Source: CAYPOY01 sp964412395 (GTDB lineage: Bacteria; Chloroflexota; Anaerolineae; B4-G1). From it: a DNA stretch of 27,686 bases. A program made the translations under genes and the position numbers. The stretch spans positions 1 to 27,686 of the forward strand of contig CAYPOY010000021.1 of the NCBI GenBank assembly GCA_964412395.1, given 5' to 3'. The notes under the pieces are model-generated. The model searched no databases and was not told the origin of the DNA. It saw nothing but the letters and a program-made list of their open reading frames with translations. This document shows positions 17,680 through 25,346 of the stretch, one piece after another (positions within the stretch are counted from its first letter, which is position 1; each line of letters starts with the position of its first letter).

Positions 17680-18107
17680 TTAATTAGTTTTTGATAAACA
17701 AATAAATTTATGTGACTAAAGTTGGTTTATATTTGACTATATACGGATTTTGTTATGTAAAGGTTATCTATGTCATATTGATTTACATCCTTGTTATTGA
17801 TGTTACAATAGATAAAATCTAGAACGAAATTTGAGAAAAACAATTGTCCGGATAAGTTATTTAGGCAATAAGAAACTAGCTGTTTTTATGCATAGAATTG
17901 GATTTTCATCTAATTTTACTATTGTTACTATTGCGTAGCGAAAAAAATTGGATGCAAAATTTTGAGCAAAATTTTGAATTAGGCATTAAAGATATTACGA
18001 AGTATTCCTGAAAATCTTACTAATTTTCTGGAAATACACATAAGCACTATTTATGTACTAAAACTAACAATTAGATTAATTCAGGACGTGCTTTTTATGA
18101 CTCCATC
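17680..18107. other. 428-base intergenic region with twin palindromes
   Basis: This stretch lies between the AlgD-type gene and the beta-helix gene, both on the minus strand. No open frame here has coding character. It holds the two identical palindromes at 17955-17976 and a short direct repeat (ACTATTG twice) just above 17921-17935. It should contain the promoter of the beta-helix gene. No clear hairpin terminator follows the AlgD-type gene. Confidence 0.5.
17955..17976. repeat. Twin 10-bp palindromes
   Basis: CAAAATTTTG occurs at 17955-17964 and again at 17967-17976, separated by two bases, so the centres are 12 bases apart. Each copy is a perfect palindrome. It may be an operator for a dimeric regulator upstream of the secreted protein gene, but in AT-rich DNA this could be chance. 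Confidence 0.4.
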
Positions 18108-19412
18108 TTACCAGCATATACCTTCGTAATTATTGTTTTCCGGGTGATCCAATATTCTAATAAGATCTATAAACATTTTATCTGGAAATTCTTCTATCAG
18201 TTCAGAAAATACTTCTTCCTTATATGTGATTACAATAACTTCCGAACTAGTTACTACCTCTGTAAGGTTATCTGTAATTAAATTTGCCAGGTGGGGTATT
18301 TTTGATTCAATATATTGACGATTTGTGCCTGTAATATTTGACAGATTTACATTTTTATCATAGACTTTTACCTGATATCCTTTACCCAATAATCTCTCTG
18401 TAAGGTCAACTGCAGGACTAAATCTAAGATCATCAGTACCTTTTTTAAAACTTAGACCAAGAATACCAATCTTACTCTTATTGAATTTTGCTATAAGAGA
18501 GAAGGCAATATCTTTTTGATTTTGATTAGATTCATCTATAGAATTCAGAACCGGTGTTTTAATATATGAATCATGAGCCAATGTTTTTAAGCCGGAAAGA
18601 TCTTTTGGTAAACACGAACCACCATAGGCAAATCCTGGCTTTAAATAGTAAGTAGATATATTCAATTGTTTATCTAATCCAAATACTCTCATAACTTCAT
18701 GTGAGTCAATGTTTAAAGTTTTACAAATATTACCAACTTCATTCGCAAAAGATATTTTCAATGCATGGAAAGAATTATTAACATATTTTATTATTTCAGC
18801 AACTTCTACAGTTGTAATAACTATTGGAGCATCAAGAAATGCATACAATTGTTTCAGCATTTCTATGCCTTTCTTTGAATTACTACCTAAAACAGTAACT
18901 GCAGGATTAAAATAATCAAGAACGGCTGTTCCTTCTCTGAGAAATTCTGGATTTGATACAACTGCAAAATCAATGTTAGGTTGTTTACCTGTTTTTTCTT
19001 CAATAATTTTTTCAACCTTACTATTTGTCCCTGGAGAAACAGTACTTCGAATGACGATTGTGTGAAATGTGTGTGATTTTTCTAATCCATTGGCAATATC
19101 CTCAGAAATCTTATAAATACTACTAAGGTTCAGGTGGCCTGTATCTATTACAGGTGTACCCGCACAAATGAAAGAAATTTCCGACTCCAATACCGCCTTT
19201 TCAGAATCGGTGGTTGCTGAAATCATTTTATTCCTGAAACCATTCTCAATAAGTCTATCGATATCTTTTTCAATGATGGTTGGTTTACCGCTATTTATCA
19301 AATTAACTTTTTGACTATTTATGTCAACACCTATTATTTTATGACCTTTATCAGCTAAGCAACCTATGCTTACGCAACCAACATAACCCAAACCAAATAT
19401 TGAAATATTCAC
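18108..19412 (-). CDS. algD: GDP-mannose 6-dehydrogenase (AlgD-like)
   Basis: This 434-residue UDP-glucose/GDP-mannose dehydrogenase family enzyme oxidises a nucleotide sugar twice with NAD+ to the uronic acid. The Rossmann motif is GLGYVG (residues 7-12), and the catalytic Cys267 lies in GGSCLPKD. It matches AlgD more closely than UDP-glucose dehydrogenases. Diagnostic stretches are DKQLNISTYYLKPGFAYGG, NPEFLREGTAVLDY, LGLSFKKGTDDLRFSP and NRQYIESKIPHLANL, which I recognise from GDP-mannose 6-dehydrogenases. The expected product is GDP-mannuronic acid, so the polymer should contain mannuronate or a derivative. No mannose-1-phosphate guanylyltransferase gene is in the window. It is divergent from the ACP gene across a 334-base gap. 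The substrate is inferred from these family signatures. Confidence 0.88.
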   Translation of the reverse strand: MNISIFGLGYVGCVSIGCLADKGHKIIGVDINSQKVNLINSGKPTIIEKDIDRLIENGFRNKMISATTDSEKAVLESEISFICAGTPVIDTGHLNLSSIYKISEDIANGLEKSHTFHTIVIRSTVSPGTNSKVEKIIEEKTGKQPNIDFAVVSNPEFLREGTAVLDYFNPAVTVLGSNSKKGIEMLKQLYAFLDAPIVITTVEVAEIIKYVNNSFHALKISFANEVGNICKTLNIDSHEVMRVFGLDKQLNISTYYLKPGFAYGGSCLPKDLSGLKTLAHDSYIKTPVLNSIDESNQNQKDIAFSLIAKFNKSKIGILGLSFKKGTDDLRFSPAVDLTERLLGKGYQVKVYDKNVNLSNITGTNRQYIESKIPHLANLITDNLTEVVTSSEVIVITYKEEVFSELIEEFPDKMFIDLIRILDHPENNNYEGICW

Positions 19413-19746
19413 CTTAAAAAGTGTTTAATTCCCAAGTGCAAAATCTCTTAATTAAAAAATAATATCAATTCAAACATCTATTAACTTAACTCTCAATCTT
19501 GCCGGTCCATTAATATTCCCGTATTACTTTACTATTTGATCAATACACCATCTTAAAAATTAATAATCCGACTTTTAAAAAAAACAGCAAAATTTGTTTA
19601 ATCCCTAAATTTATTTATCAGGCTTTTGTATTCTATCAATAAAGAATTGTCATTCATCAACATCTGATTTTTTTCTATCTTCAGAAATTGTATTATTGTG
19701 CATCCTATTTTATTTATTAGTTAAATATAAAATATTTTTGGAAAGT
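19413..19746. other. Divergent intergenic region (algD-like / ACP)
   Basis: These 334 AT-rich bases separate the minus-strand AlgD-type gene from the plus-strand acyl carrier protein gene. They must hold promoters for both directions. TTTG occurs several times, but no paired -33/-7 set with correct spacing stands out. An in-frame ATG at 19696 gives a hydrophobic N-terminal extension unlike an ACP and is not taken as the start. Confidence 0.45.
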
Positions 19747-19989
19747 ATGCGGAAAGATGCAATTAGAAAGTTTGTGAAAGAAAATACATTTAAAGAAGCC
19801 GATAAGATTCAGAATGATACTTTAGTATTTCAGGAAGGATTTTTAGACTCAATGGGATTGGCAATGTTGGTGGATTTTGTAGAGCAAAGCTTTGGGATTA
19901 CCACCAATGATGAAGATCTGATTGAGGATAATTTCGAATCGATCAACGCTATAGCGAACTTTGTAGAGCTTAAATTAAGTTCAGAATAA
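19747..19989 (+). CDS. Acyl carrier protein
   Basis: This small acidic acyl carrier protein has 80 residues from the ATG at 19747. The phosphopantetheine attachment site is Ser35 in FLDSMG; the usual DSL is DSM here. It is followed by the typical helix II LAMLVDFVEQSFGI, an acidic loop (TTNDEDLIEDNF) and helix IV (INAIANFVEL). The start at 19747 is preceded by GGAAAG at good distance; the earlier ATG at 19696 would add a 17-residue hydrophobic stretch not found in ACPs. It stands apart from fatty acid genes, in a polysaccharide locus with an AMP-forming ligase about 5 kb downstream on the same strand. It is probably a dedicated carrier for an acyl or aminoacyl group destined for the polymer. 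Confidence 0.9.
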   Translation: MRKDAIRKFVKENTFKEADKIQNDTLVFQEGFLDSMGLAMLVDFVEQSFGITTNDEDLIEDNFESINAIANFVELKLSSE

Positions 19990-20250
19990 CCTGCATAATA
20001 GTATGTGGAATAGCAGGTCAGTTTAAATTCATTATTAACCGATCGCATTTGGTAATCCTATAAAGTATGCCGGATCATAAATACTATACGGATTCCAAAG
20101 AGAGCGTGTTTTAGTTAGCAGGAATATTCGAATTGGAAGGATTTAGCTAAATATTTTCGATTGATCAATATAAGAATTTTCTTTATTTGCAGAAATGTTT
20201 AGATACTAAATTACCTGTATTTTTGTTTATTATAATATATTGCCCGTTAT
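19990..20250. other. Intergenic region upstream of the GHxSxG/BIG2 gene
   Basis: No gene is visible in these 261 bases. A match to the Bacteroidota -7 element (TAnnTTTG), TATTTTTG, lies at 20218-20225, 25 bases before the ATG at 20251. The nearest good TTTG upstream (20186-20189) is too far for a standard -33 box, so this is only a possible promoter. Confidence 0.3.
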
Positions 20251-22070
20251 ATGAAGCTACTATTCATCATATCTTTAATATATACTATAACTATTTCCAA
20301 TGTATTTTCACAAACCAGTATCCTCATTGATCACAATTGTATTGAGCTTTCGCAAATCCCGGTATATTGGATGGATGCCGCCAAATCAAATCTTCATATC
20401 GGATATGGCCATACTTCGCATGGGAGTCAGATTACTTCGGGAATGAATGCCATTGAATCTTATTATCCTGATGGAAGTTTTAACTGGAGTCATGAGGGAG
20501 GGGAAAATGAGCTGAATCTGTTTGAAGGCGATGGCTATGGTGACGGCTATTTAGACCACGACATCGGGTACAGCGGTTGGGACGCTGAAACCCGCGAGTA
20601 TCTTAATGCATTCTCCTCCTGCAATGTGATTATCTGGTCGTGGTGCGGACAAGTGAATGATGTGGATTTGCAGACACATCTTTTTGAGCCCATGGAACAG
20701 CTTGAAACGGATTACCCGGAAGTCCGGTTCGTATATATGACTGGACACCTTGAGGGTTTGGGCCCTGATGGCAGCCTTTTTACAGCAAATCAGCAAATTC
20801 GTGATTATTGTATTGCCAATAAAAAAATTCTGTTCGACTTTGCTGATATTGAAAAGTATGCACCTTTTGGCTCAATAAATTTTCAGGAATTTTATGCCGA
20901 TGATAATTGCGATTATGATCCTGATGGAGAAACACCACTCAACCGGACTCAAAATTGGGCAGTTAACTGGTTAGATGGTAATCCTTCCCATGAGTTCACT
21001 CAAATTTCCGGTTTATGCAGTTCATGCGCTCATTCAATAAGTTTAAATTGTGTTAAGAAAGGTATTGCTGCCTGGTACTTATGGGCACGTTTGGCTGGCT
21101 GGGACGGCACTACACAACAAATTCCTGTTACAAGTATTACACTATCAAGTGAAGGTGAAATTTCTGCCATTTCCGTTTCAGGAGGTACATTGCAACTTTA
21201 TGCTGAAGTATTGCCTGCCAATGCTACAAACCCAGATGTGCTCTGGTCGGTGCAAAACGGCACCGGACAGGCAACGNNNNNNNNNNNNNNNNNNNNNNNN
21301 NNNNNNNNNNNNNNNNNNNNNNNNNNNNNNNNNNNNNNNNNNNNNNNNNNNNNNNNNNNNNNNNNNNNNNNNNNNNTGTGCTCTGGTCGGTGCAAAACGG
21401 CACCGGACAGGCAACGATCAGTTCCGTCGGACTGGTCACTGCTGTGGCTAACGGAACTGTTACGATTACAGCTTCGGCAACAGACGGATCAGGGGTATCC
21501 GATGCCTTTATTATTACCATATCCAATCAAATTTTTATTCCTGTAGAAGAAATAATAATTACCAGCGAGAATGGCAGTTCTGAAATTACCACTTCCGGCA
21601 CAACATTGCAATTATTTGCCAGTGTGTTGCCTGAAAATGCAACAATTAAAACATATTCCTGGGAACTTGTAAATGTTACAGGACAAGCATCTATAAATTC
21701 CTCCGGATTAGTTACCCCGGAGATGAATGGAAATGTTTATGCAAAAGCTACAGCTTTGGATGGTTCAGACGTATTCGGCTATTTTGTAATTTGTATTTCC
21801 GGTCAGATTGCAAGTCCGGTTATCGAAAATATTCAACCGGAAACATTCATTGTAAATATAAGTATTGGAGGAAAACAAATTCAGGTTAAAACTTATGTCA
21901 CTCAAATTTCTCAGATTAGACTGATTAATCTAAGCGGCAATACAGTAACTTATAGGAATATTTATTATTACGAAGATCACATCAATTTACCTGATTTTAG
22001 TCCAGGGATTTATTTTATACAATTCATTTCAGACAATTCAATACATACAAAAAAAATATTCCTTCCATAA
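20251..22070 (+). CDS. Secreted T9SS protein with GHxSxG SGNH-like domain and BIG2 repeats (interrupted by an assembly gap)
   Basis: This is one gene split by a run of 100 N at 21277-21376. The left part, from ATG 20251, has a signal peptide ending at about FSQ (residues 19-21). An SGNH-like domain follows, with GHTSHG (53-58), WSWCGQ (129-134, Cys132) and a C-terminal CAHS (His261), then LNCVKKGIAAWYLW. A bacterial Ig-like BIG2 domain starts at about residue 290 (PVTSITLS). After the gap the protein continues in another nominal frame, only because 100 is not a multiple of 3. It completes a BIG2 domain, adds a second one and ends with a T9SS type A sorting domain (last about 80 residues, ending IHTKKIFLP). 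If the two 40-base repeats flanking the gap are the same DNA, the protein is 559 residues. It is probably a cell-surface esterase or polymer-binding protein; the activity is inferred. Confidence 0.8.
21237..21416. repeat. Identical 40-base direct repeats flanking the gap
   Basis: The 40 bases before the N run and the 40 bases after it are identical and encode the same BIG2 stretch (VLWSVQNGTGQAT). They are either the overlap of two contigs that should be merged or the ends of a collapsed array of near-identical BIG2 repeats. Confidence 0.95.
21277..21376. other. Assembly gap (100 N)
   Basis: Exactly 100 N is the conventional filler for a gap of unknown size. The same 40 bases lie on both sides (21237-21276 and 21377-21416), so the joined contigs end in a shared repeat. 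Confidence 0.97.
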
Positions 22071-22087
22071 GTGGATAATATTACCCA

Positions 22088-22149
22088 ACTTATCAATTTT
22101 ATTTGTCAGAATACCTATATTTTATGATCTTGCAGTACAATTGATAAGT
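22088..22149. repeat. 11-bp inverted repeat after the GHxSxG/BIG2 gene
   Basis: ACTTATCAATT (22088-22098) and its exact reverse complement (22139-22149) flank 40 bases, starting 17 bases after the stop. There is no T run after it, so it may be a weak transcription-end structure or a binding site. Confidence 0.45.
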
Positions 22150-22344
22150 ATGTGCTATTCCAATTATTAACCATGACTTCAAATATATGTATGGGAACTA
22201 TCTGAATATAGTTCAAAGTAAGTACTTTCAAAAAGCATACTTCAATGTTAGAACTTAACAGAGAGGCGGTTGAAAAGGACTTTTAATTGATAAATGGGCT
22301 TGCATGCTCTATCGATAAAGAATTAAATAATCAAAATAAATTAA

Positions 22345-24327
22345 GTGTGTGGTATAGCCGGAATATTTAATTTTAGCAGTGAAATGCCGTCTGCAGATAC
22401 TCTTAAAAATATGCTGGGACAAATCCGGCATCGGGGACCTGATGAGAGCGGTATATATGTAGATAAGAATATCGGCATTGGAAATGTCAGGCTAAGCATA
22501 ATAGATATATCCACAGGTCAGCAGCCAATGTCAAATGATGACAAGTCACTGTGGATTGTATATAATGGCGAAGTATTCAACTATATTGAACTACGGCAAG
22601 ATCTGCTTTCCAGGGGAATTCGTTTCAAGACTGATTCCGATACAGAAGTAATAGTGAAGTGTTATGAACTGTATAAGGAGAAATGCCTTGAAATGTTTAA
22701 TGGTCAGTTTGCCTTTGCCATTTGGGATTCAAATAAAGAAGAATTATTTCTGGCTCGTGACCGAATGGGAATCAGACCTTTATATTATTCTATGCATGCT
22801 AATCGTTTTATTTTCGGTTCCGAAATCAAAGCTATTCTGAAGTCGGAAATGATACCAGCCGAAATAGATTACAAGTCGCTTTTACAAGTGTTTACGTTTT
22901 GGACGACCATAACTCCAAATACATGTTTCAGAAATATAGTTGAAGTTCCTCCCGGACATTATGTAAAAGTGTCGCATAAAAACATAGAAACCAAACAGTA
23001 TTGGACCCTAAAATTTCCGACTGACAGTCAGGACTATATTACCGATATCAGTGAGGCAATACCTCAACTCGACGCCCTCTTTGAAGATGCGGTAAAAATT
23101 CGGCTACGTGCAGATGTTCCGGTCGCAGCCTATCTAAGCGGCGGAATTGATTCAAGCTCAACAACGTATTACATTAAAAAAATTGCAAAAGACAAGCTGA
23201 AAACATTTTCAATCGGATTTACAGATAAAGAATACGACGAAACTGTGTATCAGAATGAAGTATCTGAATTTCTTGACACACAACACATTAGCTTTAAATG
23301 TACAAATCAGAACATAGCAGAAACATTTTCAGACGTAATCTGGCATACTGAAATTCCTATTCTACGTACCGCCCCCGTTCCAATGTACCTGCTTTCAAAA
23401 AATGTAAGAAAACACAATATTAAAGTAGTAGTAACCGGAGAGGGTGCCGATGAAATGCTTGGTGGTTATAATATATTTAAAGAAATGTGTATCCGGCGAT
23501 TCTGGTCGAAGTATCCCGATTCGCAATACAGACCATTATTGCTAAAGAAACTTTACCCTTATATACCACAGTTGCAAAGTCAGAATGGTAAAATGTTAAA
23601 GTTCTTTTTCGGATATAAATTAACAGACACAGATTCTCTTATTTATTCTCATCTTCTCCGTTGGAATAATTCATCCAAAATTTCAGGATATCTCAGTAAC
23701 AATATTCAACAAATGCTGAAATCTTACGATCCCTATTCCGAGCTGACCACAATTTTTAATGAATCATATAACAAGTACTCAGACCTGGCTAAAGCACAAT
23801 TGATAGAATCGAAAGTGTTCATGTCAGGATATTTGCTCTCCTCCCAGGGTGACAGAATGGCTATGGCTAATTCCGTTGAAGGGAGGTATCCTTTTCTTGA
23901 TCACCGGGTTGTAGAATATTGCGCGAAATTACATCCTGACCTGAAATTAAACGGGCTGAATGAAAAATACCTGCTGAAAAAAATGATGAAAGGCAGGATT
24001 CCTGAATCAGTGCTGGAAAGATCAAAGCAGGCATATCGGGCGCCTATTTCAGGAAGCTTTTTTGGAGAACATACACCAGCGTACATCCAGGAATTATTAA
24101 ACCCGTCGTCCATTAAAAAAACTAACATATTCGAACCTGCCAAAGTGGGTTCGCTGCTTAAGAAAATAAACACATCGCCGGCTTCGGAACTGGATAATAT
24201 GGCTTTAGCAGCCATATTATCCACACAAATAGTATGCAATAAATTCATTCATGAAGACTCTTCCATAAAAGCAGATATGAGTGATTGCAGAATTATCAGA
24301 AATAAACAGATCAGTAATTTAGAATAA
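22345..24327 (+). CDS. asnB: AsnB-type glutamine-dependent amidotransferase
   Basis: This 660-residue asparagine-synthetase-type enzyme has an N-terminal class II glutaminase domain. The start is a GTG at 22345, followed at once by CGIAGIF, so Cys2 becomes the N-terminal nucleophile after Met removal; this fixes the start. RHRGPDESG and NGEVFNY complete the glutaminase site. The synthetase domain has the PP-loop SGGIDSS (265-271), TGEGADEMLGGYNIF, and a C-terminal SVEGRYPFLDHRVVE. Ammonia from glutamine would be used to amidate a carboxylate activated with ATP. Polysaccharide loci often carry such homologues that act on uronic acids or acyl groups (for example WbpS-like) instead of aspartate. 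It is followed after 7 bases by a NadE-type gene and then an acyl ligase, which argues for a special role. Confidence 0.92.
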   Translation: MCGIAGIFNFSSEMPSADTLKNMLGQIRHRGPDESGIYVDKNIGIGNVRLSIIDISTGQQPMSNDDKSLWIVYNGEVFNYIELRQDLLSRGIRFKTDSDTEVIVKCYELYKEKCLEMFNGQFAFAIWDSNKEELFLARDRMGIRPLYYSMHANRFIFGSEIKAILKSEMIPAEIDYKSLLQVFTFWTTITPNTCFRNIVEVPPGHYVKVSHKNIETKQYWTLKFPTDSQDYITDISEAIPQLDALFEDAVKIRLRADVPVAAYLSGGIDSSSTTYYIKKIAKDKLKTFSIGFTDKEYDETVYQNEVSEFLDTQHISFKCTNQNIAETFSDVIWHTEIPILRTAPVPMYLLSKNVRKHNIKVVVTGEGADEMLGGYNIFKEMCIRRFWSKYPDSQYRPLLLKKLYPYIPQLQSQNGKMLKFFFGYKLTDTDSLIYSHLLRWNNSSKISGYLSNNIQQMLKSYDPYSELTTIFNESYNKYSDLAKAQLIESKVFMSGYLLSSQGDRMAMANSVEGRYPFLDHRVVEYCAKLHPDLKLNGLNEKYLLKKMMKGRIPESVLERSKQAYRAPISGSFFGEHTPAYIQELLNPSSIKKTNIFEPAKVGSLLKKINTSPASELDNMALAAILSTQIVCNKFIHEDSSIKADMSDCRIIRNKQISNLE

Positions 24328-24334
24328 AATAAAC

Positions 24335-25318
24335 ATGACACTCAATAAAAAGACAGGATTCCATAAAAGTATTCTTCAAATAAATAATATTGAAGAAGTA
24401 GTTCAAAATATTGTAATTCGGCTTAAGAAGGATATACACGATAAGCTAAAAAGATATGGTGGTGTAGTTGGTATAAGCGGAGGGATTGACTCTTCGGTAA
24501 CCTTTGCCATAGCAGTCAAAGCATTAGGCTCCGAAAATGTATTTGGACTAATGCTCCCGGAAAGAGATTCTAGTTCAGATAGTGAAATTCTGGCTGCTAA
24601 ACTAGCCAACAAGTTTGAAGTTAAGGCTATCACCGAAAATATTAGTCATGCATTGACAGGATTTGGATGCTATAAAAGAAGAGATGAGGCTGTCAACAAT
24701 GTATTCCCTGAATATAATCCTGAAACATACAAAATGAAAATTGGCATTAAATCATTGCCCCAGAGTAAACTCCCTCCCATATTCTCGGTAATTATTATTG
24801 ATAAAGATGGCAATGAGAAGAATGCAAAAATACCGGCCAAAGACTATATGCAAATTGTTGCGGCCTCAAATTTCAAGCAGCGTACCAGAATGTCAATGCT
24901 TTATTACCATGCCGAAAGATTGCATTATGCTGTTGTTGGCACACCGAACAAACATGAAGTAGAACAAGGCTTTTTTGTAAAATACGGAGACGGAGGTGCT
25001 GATATTATGCCTATCGGTCATATGTATAAGACTCAAGTCTATCAATTGGCATCTTTTTTGGGTGTACCGCAAGAAATTATTGATCGGACACCAACTACTG
25101 ATACCTATTCGGCCGAACAAACCCAGGAAGAATTTTTCTATCAGTTTCCATTTGAGACCATGGATTTGTTATGGTATGGTTATGAGAATAACTATGATCC
25201 AGGAAATGTTGCTGAAGTTATGGATTACACCACAGACGAAATAACACAGATATTTAATAATTTTAAAAGAAAACAAGTAACTACCGAATATCTAAGAATG
25301 TCCCCCATTATGTGGTAA
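24335..25318 (+). CDS. NadE-type ATP pyrophosphatase (NAD synthase homologue)
   Basis: This 327-residue homologue of ammonia-dependent NAD synthase is an N-type ATP pyrophosphatase. The PP-loop is SGGIDSS (48-54). Further family elements are GTPNKHEVEQGFFVKYGDGG followed by ADIMPIGHMYKTQVYQLA, and a C-terminal TPTTDTYSAEQTQEE. There is no nitrilase (glutaminase) domain, so ammonia must come from elsewhere, possibly the neighbouring AsnB-type enzyme. An insert of about 50 residues around KIGIKSLPQSK-VIIIDKDGNEKNA (about 133-165) is not in the minimal bacterial enzyme as I remember it. It starts 7 bases after the asnB-type gene and ends 28 bases before the acyl ligase. A true NAD synthase would be odd here, so an amide-forming role on a glycan precursor is more likely, as inference. 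Confidence 0.82.
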   Translation: MTLNKKTGFHKSILQINNIEEVVQNIVIRLKKDIHDKLKRYGGVVGISGGIDSSVTFAIAVKALGSENVFGLMLPERDSSSDSEILAAKLANKFEVKAITENISHALTGFGCYKRRDEAVNNVFPEYNPETYKMKIGIKSLPQSKLPPIFSVIIIDKDGNEKNAKIPAKDYMQIVAASNFKQRTRMSMLYYHAERLHYAVVGTPNKHEVEQGFFVKYGDGGADIMPIGHMYKTQVYQLASFLGVPQEIIDRTPTTDTYSAEQTQEEFFYQFPFETMDLLWYGYENNYDPGNVAEVMDYTTDEITQIFNNFKRKQVTTEYLRMSPIMW

Positions 25319-25346
25319 ACGAAATTTAAACCTAAAATCTGACCTT

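Noticed and set aside
21050..21526. Open frames across the N run on both strands
   Set aside because: They are translated largely from N and exist only because the gap has no stop codons.
21378..22070. A separate gene starting at GTG 21378
   Set aside because: It begins inside a BIG2 domain and repeats the 40 bases left of the gap; it is the 3' part of the gene starting at 20251.
22345..24327. Ordinary asparagine synthetase for amino acid supply
   Set aside because: It has the right domains, but the context and extra length favour a glycan-modifying amidotransferase; sequence alone does not settle this.
24335..25318. Housekeeping NAD synthase
   Set aside because: Not excluded, but its tight placement between AsnB-type and acyl-ligase genes in a polysaccharide locus makes a dedicated role more likely.
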